Shown here piece after piece: positions 1-5,776 of a stretch of 6,106 bases of DNA; the stretch's first letter is position 1; each line of letters opens with the position of its first letter. Below the pieces are notes generated by a model. It was not told where the DNA came from. It saw only the letters and a list, made by a program, of their open reading frames with translations, and did not search any database. Source of the DNA: Betaproteobacteria bacterium (lineage in GTDB: Bacteria > Pseudomonadota > Gammaproteobacteria > Burkholderiales > Burkholderiaceae_D); the NCBI GenBank assembly GCA_015655165.1, contig JAATFN010000265.1, positions 1 to 6,106 on the forward strand. Direction: 5' to 3'. The translations under genes were made by a program, and so were the position numbers.

Positions 1-852
1 ATGAAAATCAAATTTACCAAAATGCATGGTGCCGGCAATGACTTTGTTGTCATTGACGCCATCCATCAACCGATTGCCTTAAGCCCCGAGCAATGGAAAT
101 TCATTGCCGACCGCCGTTTTGGCATTGGCGCTGACCAGATGTTGGTTGTGGAACAGGCACAGTCGGACAATGTGGATTTCCGCTACCGCATCTACAATGC
201 CGATGGTGGCGAAGTGGAACAATGCGGCAATGGCGCGCGCGCATTTGCCAGGTTTGTCAGTGATAAAGGATTAACCAGCAAAACGACGATTCGTGTGGAA
301 ACCATGTCGGGCATTATCGAGCCAACATTAGAAGCCGATGGTCGCGTCACCGTTGACATGGGCGCACCTGTGCTGACCCCTGAGCAAGTGCCATTCAATA
401 CAACAGGCCTATCCGGTAAGACACAAGGTGATGATGTACTCTGGCCATTGGATGTGGCGAATAAAGTCACCTGGATTTCAGTTGTCTCGATGGGTAATCC
501 GCATGCAGTACAACTTGTCGACGATACAGAAAAAGCACCTGTATTGCTTGATGGCCCCATCATCGAACATCATCCGCGTTTCCCCAAACGCGTCAACGCG
601 GGCTTTATGCACATTGTTGACCGTCACAATGCAAATTTACGTGTATATGAACGTGGCGCCGGTGAAACCCTGGCATGTGGCACCGGTGCATGTGCCGCTG
701 TTGTTGCTGGCATTCGCCGTACCTTGCTTGACTCTCCGGTCACGGTACAAACCCATGGTGGAGCGCTGACCATTGCCTGGGAGGGCGAAGGAAAATCCGT
801 CAAAATGACAGGGCCAGCCGTTTCGGTTTTTGAAGGCGAAATCGAGCTATAA
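1..852 (+). CDS. dapF: Diaminopimelate epimerase
   Basis: DapF interconverts LL- and meso-2,6-diaminopimelate in the cytoplasm without a cofactor. It is the penultimate step of lysine synthesis, and its product is also the cross-linking residue of peptidoglycan. The 283-residue protein has the family's usual length and begins with the typical [12 protein letters not shown] segment (GAGNDF at 10-15). The two catalytic cysteines of the thiol acid/base pair are visible: C75 in EQCGNGAR and C226 in LACGTGAC, each in one of the two pseudo-symmetric halves. MGNPHAV (164-170) and ERGAGET (217-223) are further family motifs. The start is the first base of the window, so no ribosome binding site or promoter can be seen; homology of the N-terminus supports this ATG. 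The gene is convergent with the Sel1-repeat gene, 6 bases separating the stops. No defect is seen. Confidence 0.97.
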   Translation: MKIKFTKMHGAGNDFVVIDAIHQPIALSPEQWKFIADRRFGIGADQMLVVEQAQSDNVDFRYRIYNADGGEVEQCGNGARAFARFVSDKGLTSKTTIRVETMSGIIEPTLEADGRVTVDMGAPVLTPEQVPFNTTGLSGKTQGDDVLWPLDVANKVTWISVVSMGNPHAVQLVDDTEKAPVLLDGPIIEHHPRFPKRVNAGFMHIVDRHNANLRVYERGAGETLACGTGACAAVVAGIRRTLLDSPVTVQTHGGALTIAWEGEGKSVKMTGPAVSVFEGEIEL

Positions 853-858
853 GTCGCT

Positions 859-2430
859 TTAAGCCGCGCGATCCAGCAAAGACAATATCGTCTTTAACCG
901 GTATTGTCTTTGTCTGTAATTCCCTTCAGGTCCTTCCAAACCGCAGTCAATCCCCTCAAAAATCCGTCCCAGACGATCTAAAGTCTGACGTTCTTCACCG
1001 GTAGACACCACAATGACCCGACGCTTGCTGCGCGCATAGTGGTCCCGGATATCCACGACCAGACAATGCCCCTTATCGGCTGTGTGCAAATCGATTAACA
1101 AGGCCTCGGCCCGTGACAAACCGAAAACAGCTGCCAATTCTATTCTGGCAGTTAAAAACGGGGCTTCAACCATCATTTGGTGTGTCAGTTGGGTACGTGC
1201 CTCAACCGCCCACTCTTCCGGCGTCGCCTGTTCTGAGATTTTAGCAAGCAATATGGCAGCTTGCGCATGTTGCTGCGCAGCAGCTTTTTGCAGCCAGTAA
1301 ACCGCCTGCACATCATTGTCTGCCGTCTCACGTCGATGACGCCATGCTTTGGCACCACACTCGTACTGCGCCTGGTTATGCCCCATTTCCGCAGCACGTT
1401 CAAGATAGCGATATGCATCCTCTGTATTTCGCTGGGAGAACTCCGGCTTCAAATAAATCATCGACAATCGATACCAGGCCTCTGGCAGACCCTGTGCTGC
1501 TGCATATTCCAGCCAACGGATCGCTTTTTTGTAATTGGCAGTTCCTGCCTCAAACACGACACTGATTTCTTCTGTATAAATGCGCGCTAGCACACTGCCC
1601 AACAATAATTGGGCATGACGGTCTTGCGCATAGGCACGCAATTCGAGTAATGCAAGCAAGTCATCACTATTGGTCTGGTCATCACCTAACAATACTTTTG
1701 TTAGCCGCGACAATAACTGAAGGTTTTCAGTACCAAGTAGCGCTGCAAATTCTTCTGACGGTGCATTGAGTTGCGCGATATGAGCCGCATGTTGCGCCAC
1801 GAGCTCCCGTGCTAACGGCATGGCACGACGCAAAAACACTTCCCAGTCGGAATGCACCCAGGCAGCTTCGGCCAACAGATACTGGGCCTGCTCGACACCG
1901 GCATCTGCTGCCTTGCGCGCCCAGCCTGCCGCCTCACCTTGCCGGTAAAGGGCCTCCAAATCAAGGGGCTGTTCCTGTTCAATTGAGCGGGCAATGTCGG
2001 CACGATGCTGCTGTTTGGCCAGTAACCATTGTGCCTCTGGCAGACCGGTGGCTGCCGCCTTTTGCAAGGCACGCAGCGCTTTTTGGGCAAGGCCTTCATC
2101 AGTCAGGCTTGCTTGGTCAGACAGCACTAAAGATGCGAATACCCATGCAGCAGGCAAGATGCCTGCGTCAAATGCGCGTTCATACCAGAGAACATAGGCC
2201 AAAGGATTGCCACTTTGAACAAGCGTGTCATACGGAATATGCTCACCGATTAACAACCAGGCATCTTTCTCATCCTGTTTGGCAGCACGATCCAACCAAT
2301 GCAATGCTGTTTGCAAATTCTGGGGAAGTCCGTCACCACCAAACAAATACCGCTTACCCAATAATAACTGTGCACCGGACTGATTCGCGCGGGCTGCACG
2401 AATTAACGCTAAATCTTTACGACTTGCCAT
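859..2430 (-). CDS. Sel1-like repeat protein with uncharacterised C-terminal region
   Basis: This is a 523-residue alpha-solenoid protein of the Sel1/TPR-like repeat class, which generally mediates protein-protein contacts; the specific partner is unknown. From the ATG at 2430, recognisable repeat pieces are AQLLLGKRYLFGG...ALHWLDRAA (about 20-50), AAATGLPEAQWLLA (125-138), AADAGVEQAQYLLAEAA (174-190), AIRWLEYAAAQGLPEAWYRL (303-322), AYRYLERAAEMGHNQAQYE (339-357) and AVYWLQKAAAQQHAQAAILL (376-395). Residues about 425-523 are not Sel1 repeats: they look alpha/beta, with LVVDIRDHYARSKRRVIVVS and a basic, glycine-bearing tail (GPEGNYRQRQYRL). No signal peptide or membrane segment is seen, so it is probably cytoplasmic. 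Reading could start earlier (ATG 2469 or TTG 2475), but the protein seems to begin naturally at MASRKDLAL. A weak GGAAAG lies upstream of that ATG, and the earlier starts fall in or beside a dyad. It is monocistronic and divergent from the porin. Confidence 0.85.
   Translation of the reverse strand: MASRKDLALIRAARANQSGAQLLLGKRYLFGGDGLPQNLQTALHWLDRAAKQDEKDAWLLIGEHIPYDTLVQSGNPLAYVLWYERAFDAGILPAAWVFASLVLSDQASLTDEGLAQKALRALQKAAATGLPEAQWLLAKQQHRADIARSIEQEQPLDLEALYRQGEAAGWARKAADAGVEQAQYLLAEAAWVHSDWEVFLRRAMPLARELVAQHAAHIAQLNAPSEEFAALLGTENLQLLSRLTKVLLGDDQTNSDDLLALLELRAYAQDRHAQLLLGSVLARIYTEEISVVFEAGTANYKKAIRWLEYAAAQGLPEAWYRLSMIYLKPEFSQRNTEDAYRYLERAAEMGHNQAQYECGAKAWRHRRETADNDVQAVYWLQKAAAQQHAQAAILLAKISEQATPEEWAVEARTQLTHQMMVEAPFLTARIELAAVFGLSRAEALLIDLHTADKGHCLVVDIRDHYARSKRRVIVVSTGEERQTLDRLGRIFEGIDCGLEGPEGNYRQRQYRLKTILSLLDRAA
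877..912. repeat. Long inverted repeat inside the 3' end of the Sel1-repeat gene
   Basis: Arms 877-890 and 899-912 can pair over 14 positions, 11 of them an uninterrupted perfect match (877-887 with 902-912), with one G-U wobble (888 with 901) and an 8-base loop. It lies 24 bases past the dapF stop and codes for part of the last 20 residues of the Sel1-repeat protein. Neither side is followed by a clear T run, so it is not a standard intrinsic terminator. It could still end or protect the dapF transcript, whose 3' end must run into the opposing gene. The pairing is directly visible; the role is inference. Confidence 0.6.
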
Positions 2431-2471
2431 GCGACACCGCTTTCCAATTAAAAAAATCGAAATCGTCATCC

Positions 2472-2501
2472 GCAAAGTCTTTTAACTTTGCTTATTTTTT
2501 T
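2472..2501 (+). terminator. Terminator-like hairpin with T tract upstream of the Sel1-repeat gene
   Basis: GCAAAGT (2472-2478) and ACTTTGC (2485-2491) form a 7-bp stem with a 6-base loop. On the plus strand it is followed at once by TTATTTTTTT (2492-2501). This has the form of a weak intrinsic terminator for plus-strand transcripts, yet no plus-strand gene ends here; the nearest is dapF, 1.6 kb upstream. It might stop antisense or read-through transcription before the porin. Alternatively the 20-bp dyad may be an operator for the Sel1-repeat gene, whose ATG lies about 40 bases away on the minus strand. The stem has only three G-C pairs. Confidence 0.35.
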
Positions 2502-2654
2502 AATGAAAACGACGTTTACGACATATTCGCGCCAGTAAATGCGACACGAACTCTTCCCGCCCGGCCTAAATAGTCTCAATAAAACAACTTGGCACGCAAG
2601 TAATGTTAAAAAAATACAACATTTTTACCTACTTTAGTTCTGGATAGCCAAATC

Positions 2655-2676
2655 CAATGGTTTTAAACGACCATTG
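2655..2676. promoter_or_regulatory. Interrupted palindrome upstream of the porin
   Basis: CAATGGT (2655-2661) is repeated inverted as ACCATTG (2670-2676) with an 8-base spacer, about 100 bases before the porin ATG. The half-site spacing would suit a dimeric DNA-binding protein, or it could fold as a small hairpin in a long porin leader RNA. No known consensus was recognised. Confidence 0.35.
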
Positions 2677-2686
2677 CCCGGTAGAA

Positions 2687-2698
2687 ATTTTGCAAAAT
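2687..2698. promoter_or_regulatory. Perfect 12-bp palindrome upstream of the porin
   Basis: ATTTTGCAAAAT reads identically on both strands and sits 11 bases after the interrupted palindrome, 76 bases before the porin ATG. Together the two make this the most dyad-dense part of the leader. A 12-bp AT-rich palindrome can arise by chance, so the regulatory call is tentative. Confidence 0.25.
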
Positions 2699-2761
2699 GA
2701 TTAAGGTAGGCTCATCTGCCTGGCCAAAATGCTGGTGCAGGTATTCAAGACTTGTTTAAAA

Positions 2762-2767
2762 AAAGGA
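2762..2767 (+). promoter_or_regulatory. Porin ribosome binding site
   Basis: AAAGGA ends 7 bases before the ATG at 2775, a good Shine-Dalgarno match at good spacing. It fixes the porin start and fits strong translation. It is the clearest ribosome binding site in the window. Confidence 0.8.
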
Positions 2768-2774
2768 TGTCCAA

Positions 2775-3857
2775 ATGAAAAAATCTTTACTGGCATTGTC
2801 CGTACTCGGCGCATTCGCTGGCGCGGCTCAAGCTCAAAGCTCCGTAACAATTTACGGTTTGATCGACACTGGCGTTTCTTACAACAGCAAAGTTGTTAAA
2901 ACTGATGGTACTAATGGCGGCAAATTTGCACTGAACTCCGGTGTTATTAACGGTTCCCGTCTCGGCTTCAAAGGTGTTGAAGATCTGGGTGGCGGTCTGA
3001 ACGCAATTTTCCAATTGGAAACTGGTTTCTCTAACGACACAGGCGCCAATGACAGCTCAACAGGCGAACTGTTCCGTCGTAAGTCTGTAGTCGGTCTGTC
3101 CGGTAATTTCGGTACAGTGTTGGCAGGTCGTCAAACTGACTTCTTGGATGATATCGGTGCATTGACTTCTGTTGCTGACTTCGGCGGCATCGTTAGCAAC
3201 GCTGGTTCCGGTGCAGCTCGCCTGCAAGGTACTCGTTCTAACAACTCTGTTCGCTATAACACAGCTAACCTGGGTGGCTTTACAGGTAGCGTGATTTACG
3301 GTTTCGGCGAAAAAGCTGGCAAAGTATCTAACGGTCAAGCCTACGGTATTGGCGGTAAATACGAAAACGCCGGTCTGGCATTAGCTGCTGCTTACTACCA
3401 AGGTAAAGGCGACGGCGCTGATACAGCTTCGACAGCTGCAGGTTATGCATCTGAAACAGCTGTAAAAACATTCACTTTGGCAGCTAGCTACCAAGTGACT
3501 GACGCAGCTCGCGTTTACGCTAACTGGTCCCGTGTCAAGAACCCAGAAACTTCTGTTCGTGTCAACGAATTGAAAACTGATGCGTTTGACTTGGGTGGTA
3601 ACTACGTGTTGTCTAACAACATCAAGTTGATCGGTAGCGTACAACACGCTCGCCTGAAAGAAACTGGTAACACAGGTAAACTGACTCAAGTTAACTTGGG
3701 CGCTGACTACCTGTTGTCCAAACGTACAGATATCTACACAGTCGTATCGTATCTGAAAGCGAAAGACACAGTTAACCCAGGTATCGGCAAGGGTAACCTT
3801 GGTGTTGATAGCGGTAACCAAACAGCAGTTAACGTTGGTATCCGTCACCGCTTCTAA
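2775..3857 (+). CDS. Gram-negative outer-membrane porin (Burkholderiales trimeric porin family)
   Basis: This is a 16-stranded general-diffusion porin of the Porin_4/OmpC-like class of Betaproteobacteria, expected to form trimers in the outer membrane and pass small hydrophilic solutes. The 360-residue precursor starts MKKSLLALSVLGAFAG and has a signal peptide cleaved after A18-Q19-A20, giving a mature protein of 340 residues beginning QSSVTIYGLIDTG. Family landmarks are GSRLGFKGVEDLGGGL (60-75), QLETGF (80-85), LFRRKSVVGLSG (99-110), GTVLAGRQ (113-120) and SNNSVRYNTANLGGF (155-169, around the loop-3 constriction). The C-terminus NVGIRHRF ends in the aromatic residue used by the BAM complex. 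Codons are skewed to GGT, GCT, CGT and AAC, unlike the neighbours, as in highly expressed genes. A strong Shine-Dalgarno precedes it and a strong terminator follows, so it is monocistronic. Solute preference cannot be read from sequence. Confidence 0.96.
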   Translation: MKKSLLALSVLGAFAGAAQAQSSVTIYGLIDTGVSYNSKVVKTDGTNGGKFALNSGVINGSRLGFKGVEDLGGGLNAIFQLETGFSNDTGANDSSTGELFRRKSVVGLSGNFGTVLAGRQTDFLDDIGALTSVADFGGIVSNAGSGAARLQGTRSNNSVRYNTANLGGFTGSVIYGFGEKAGKVSNGQAYGIGGKYENAGLALAAAYYQGKGDGADTASTAAGYASETAVKTFTLAASYQVTDAARVYANWSRVKNPETSVRVNELKTDAFDLGGNYVLSNNIKLIGSVQHARLKETGNTGKLTQVNLGADYLLSKRTDIYTVVSYLKAKDTVNPGIGKGNLGVDSGNQTAVNVGIRHRF

Positions 3858-3870
3858 TCTCATCAGCTAA

Positions 3871-3891
3871 TTCAGATGGTTTCCATCTGAA
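3871..3891 (+). repeat. Hairpin just after the porin stop
   Basis: TTCAGATGG (3871-3879) and CCATCTGAA (3883-3891) form a perfect 9-bp stem with a TTT loop, 13 bases after the porin stop. No T run follows, so it is unlikely to terminate alone. It precedes the true terminator by 18 bases and may act as a 3' stabiliser of the porin mRNA. Confidence 0.55.
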
Positions 3892-3909
3892 GCACTGTTA
3901 GATAGACCG

Positions 3910-3948
3910 CAGGCCCACATGAGCAATCATGTGGGCCTGTTAATTTTT
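3910..3948 (+). terminator. Intrinsic terminator of the porin gene
   Basis: A perfect 13-bp stem pairs CAGGCCCACATGA (3910-3922) with TCATGTGGGCCTG (3927-3939). It is closed by a GCAA tetraloop of the stable GNRA type and followed by TTAATTTTT (3940-3948). It is the strongest terminator in the window and separates the porin from the DUF484-xerC operon. The other side of the stem has no T run, so it appears to work in the plus direction only. Confidence 0.92.
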
Positions 3949-3977
3949 AAGCCTTCTGTAACAAGTCGGCAATGTGG

Positions 3978-4006
3978 TTGTCATGCACGGTAATAGCGTT
4001 GATAAT
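3978..4006 (+). promoter_or_regulatory. Sigma70-type promoter of the DUF484-xerC operon
   Basis: TTGTCA (3978-3983) and GATAAT (4001-4006) each match the -35 and -10 consensus at 5 of 6 positions and are separated by exactly 17 bases. Transcription would start near 4013, giving a leader of about 40 bases before the DUF484 ATG. The site lies downstream of the porin terminator, which supports an independent transcription unit. Confidence 0.65.
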
Positions 4007-4053
4007 CGCTGTAATATAGTAGCTCCCTTTAACCATCCTATTTCATTCGGCCA

Positions 4054-4734
4054 ATGACCACGCATCTGGATTCTGGTGTCATCGCAGACTACCTTCTCGA
4101 TCATCCACACTTTTTTGAAGAACACGCCGAGTTGCTTTCGAACGTGAAACTGTCCAGTCCATTACTTGGACGTGCCATTTCTTTGCAAGAACGACAAATG
4201 GAAATTTTGCGCGAGAAGATCCGCACATTTGAATTGCAAATCGCCAAATTACTGCGTACTGCCCAAGAAAACGACGCCATCGCCCAAAAATTCCATCTGT
4301 GGACATATGCTATTTTGCGCGCAAAACCAGACAACTTGCCGCAGCAATTAGTGGATGATTTAATCCGTATATTCGACGTGCCACAAGCCACATTACGCTT
4401 GTGGGATCTACCTGACGTGCATGCTGAAGCATGGTACGCAGCACCGGTGTCAGAAGCGACACATCAGTACATCAATAGCTTGACGACGCCTTTTTGCGGT
4501 GCAAATCCTGATGTTGATGCCGTCTCCTGGTTACCTGACCCAGCAGCAGTCCAGTCCGTTGCGATCATTGCCCTGCACCCTGGAGCATCTACCCAAGCAC
4601 GTGGTTTGCTCGTGATCGGCTCTGCTGATACTGGACGCTTTACGTCGGAGATGAGTACAGATTTCTTAACCCGTATTGGCGAGACAACCAGTGCGGCACT
4701 CTCTCATTTGTATGAACCGCACACTGGTGAATAA
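4054..4734 (+). CDS. DUF484 family protein (GAF-like fold)
   Basis: This is a conserved protein of unknown function, normally encoded directly upstream of xerC in proteobacteria. The 226 residues show the family plan. A short N-terminal helical part (VIADYLLDHPHFFEEHAELLS, 9-29) is followed by a conserved LSSP...GRAISLQERQM stretch (33-49), then a charged helix likely to be a coiled coil (about 44-78, with regular leucine, isoleucine and glutamate). Last comes a GAF-like alpha/beta domain (about 80-220) with RLWDLP (115-120) and GLLVIGSADTGRF (184-196). No signal peptide or membrane span is seen, so it is cytoplasmic. No good Shine-Dalgarno precedes the ATG, but the N-terminus fits the family and the promoter position suits it. 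Its end overlaps xerC, implying co-translation. Any ligand for the GAF-like domain is unknown. Confidence 0.92.
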   Translation: MTTHLDSGVIADYLLDHPHFFEEHAELLSNVKLSSPLLGRAISLQERQMEILREKIRTFELQIAKLLRTAQENDAIAQKFHLWTYAILRAKPDNLPQQLVDDLIRIFDVPQATLRLWDLPDVHAEAWYAAPVSEATHQYINSLTTPFCGANPDVDAVSWLPDPAAVQSVAIIALHPGASTQARGLLVIGSADTGRFTSEMSTDFLTRIGETTSAALSHLYEPHTGE

Positions 4735-5695
4735 AGACAACGACACATTTGTACGACACTATTTAGATAGCTTGCAGCACCAACGCAAGCTGTCAATGCA
4801 TACGGTGACAAACTATGCGCGCGATTTGGGTGAATTGACGGTGTTTTGCAAGCATATGGCCACTGAGTTGGCCGCTGTCACCCCGGTCCAAATACGCAAA
4901 TGTGCGGCACAACTGCATGCCAAAGGGCTCAACGCACGCTCCATCGCACGCAAGCTATCAGCATGGCGCGGGTTTTATGACTGGCTATCGGACAATGCAA
5001 CGATTGCCTGCAATCCGGTAGAAGGCATCAAAGCGCCTAAAAAATCCAAACCGCTACCCAAAGCACTTGCTGCTGATGATGCCGTTTATCTGGTGTCGCA
5101 TGCCAACCCTGTTAAAAACCCAGATTCACCCACCCAGTTGTGCAATCTGGCCATGTTTGAACTGTTGTATTCGAGTGGATTACGGATTTCCGAACTGGTC
5201 AATGTAGACATCCAGTTCTCCAAAGAAGGTGCTTATCAGTCACAAGGCTGGCTCGATGTCAAAGAAGCAGAAGTCTTTGTCACCGGCAAAGGCAATAAAA
5301 TGCGTAGCGTGCCTGTTGGCAAACCCGCATTGGAAGCCATCTCCCGCTGGCTGACAGCGCGCGCCAATGTCGTTAAACCACAACCTGAAATTCAGCATGC
5401 TTATGCATTATTCTTGACCGAGCGGGGTACGCGTATGTCCGCACGTGTAGCACAGTTGCGCTTAAAAGCCCACGGTAATGCATTGGGCCTTCCTACCGAC
5501 GTGCATCCCCATGTATTACGGCACTCCTTTGCCTCGCATGTCCTGCAAAGCTCGGGCGACTTGCGTGCCGTACAAGAACTCCTCGGTCATGCCTCGATTG
5601 CAGCCACCCAGGTCTACACCTCGCTGGATTTCCAGCGGCTCGCACAAGTCTATGATGCCGCCCATCCACGGGCAAAAAAAACCGGAAATCCTTAA
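4712..5695 (+). CDS. xerC: Tyrosine recombinase XerC
   Basis: XerC, with XerD, recombines dif sites at the terminus to resolve chromosome dimers during division. The 327-residue product has the usual family length. An N-terminal SAM-like DNA-binding domain (about 8-95, including YLDSLQHQRKLSMHTVTNYARDL in two parts around 17-39) precedes the catalytic domain. All six active-site residues are visible: R158 (SSGLRISEL), K193 (GKGNK), H267 and R270 (PHVLRH), H293 (LLGHASI) and the nucleophile Y302 (QVYTSLDF). XerC rather than XerD is favoured by linkage to DUF484. The start chosen is ATG 4712, overlapping DUF484 by 23 bases. A TTG at 4676 would lengthen the overlap, and a GTG at 4727 is possible; none has a clear Shine-Dalgarno, so translational coupling is likely. 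An insert-like stretch (SKEGAYQSQGWLDVKEAE, 170-187) lengthens the beta region, as in other betaproteobacterial XerC proteins. Confidence 0.94.
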   Translation: MNRTLVNKDNDTFVRHYLDSLQHQRKLSMHTVTNYARDLGELTVFCKHMATELAAVTPVQIRKCAAQLHAKGLNARSIARKLSAWRGFYDWLSDNATIACNPVEGIKAPKKSKPLPKALAADDAVYLVSHANPVKNPDSPTQLCNLAMFELLYSSGLRISELVNVDIQFSKEGAYQSQGWLDVKEAEVFVTGKGNKMRSVPVGKPALEAISRWLTARANVVKPQPEIQHAYALFLTERGTRMSARVAQLRLKAHGNALGLPTDVHPHVLRHSFASHVLQSSGDLRAVQELLGHASIAATQVYTSLDFQRLAQVYDAAHPRAKKTGNP

Positions 5696-5722
5696 ACAAA
5701 CAGTACTCACTGCATGATTTAC

Positions 5723-5740
5723 CACCGATTCAGGTGTTTT
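5723..5740 (+). terminator. Weak hairpin with T run after xerC
   Basis: CACC (5723-5726) and GGTG (5733-5736) can pair around a 6-base loop and are followed by TTTT (5737-5740), 28 bases past the xerC stop. The stem is only 4 bp, so termination would be inefficient and some xerC transcripts may run into the Fur-family gene. No better terminator is seen between the two genes. Confidence 0.25.
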
Positions 5741-5744
5741 AAGG

Positions 5745-5760
5745 CATAATCCGTTATAGT
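5745..5760 (+). promoter_or_regulatory. Candidate -10 region and dyad before the Fur-family gene
   Basis: Two -10-like hexamers, CATAAT (5745-5750) and TATAGT (5755-5760), lie just upstream of the Fur-family start, and ATAA-N4-TTAT forms a small dyad across them (5746-5757). No good -35 was found at 16-18 bases from either. Fur-family genes are often self-regulated through AT-rich dyads overlapping the promoter, so an operator here is plausible but unproven. Confidence 0.3.
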
Positions 5761-5776
5761 AAAGTGCGATTAACGC

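Larger units (their letters stand above)
2431..2774. promoter_or_regulatory. Divergent intergenic region between the Sel1-repeat gene and the porin
   Basis: These 344 bases contain no convincing gene. They must hold the 5' signals of two divergent genes. No strong -35/-10 pair could be picked by eye on either strand. The region is AT-rich in its middle and rich in dyads: a hairpin with T run (2472-2501), AACG-A-CGTT (about 2508-2516), AATGTT-N10-AACATT (2602-2623), CAATGGT-N8-ACCATTG (2655-2676), a perfect ATTTTGCAAAAT (2687-2698) and AGGC-N6-GCCT (2708-2721). The dyads nearest the porin are candidate operator or leader-RNA elements. A small RNA gene cannot be excluded, but nothing specific supports one. 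Confidence 0.6.

Noticed and set aside
2431..2475. Longer Sel1-repeat protein starting at TTG 2475 or ATG 2469
   Set aside because: The extra N-terminal residues have no repeat character, the starts lie within or next to a dyad, and no Shine-Dalgarno precedes them. MASRKDLAL at 2430 is the more natural start, though not proven.
1809..2573. A 254-codon open frame on the plus strand opposite the Sel1-repeat gene
   Set aside because: It lies almost wholly antisense to a gene with clear repeat homology, its product is rich in Pro, Arg, His and Cys with no recognisable domain, and it has no convincing ribosome binding site. It is best explained as a codon-bias shadow.
2589..2607. TTGGCACG resembling the -24 half of a sigma54 promoter upstream of the porin
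   Set aside because: At the required spacing the -12 half reads TAATG instead of TTGCA or similar and lacks the essential GC, so it is not a sigma54 promoter.
3381..3863. A 160-codon open frame on the minus strand opposite the porin
   Set aside because: The strong codon bias of the porin produces long open frames in antisense. The product is low-complexity in Val, Ser, Cys and Thr and resembles no family.
3999..4020. Alternative promoter TTGATA with TATAGT before DUF484
   Set aside because: The spacer between the two hexamers is only 10 bases, too short for sigma70. TTGTCA with GATAAT at 17 bases is a better pair.
5674..5681. Run of eight A near the end of xerC as a possible frameshift site
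   Set aside because: It lies a few codons before the normal stop, after all catalytic residues. The uninterrupted frame gives a full-length protein, so no programmed shift is needed.
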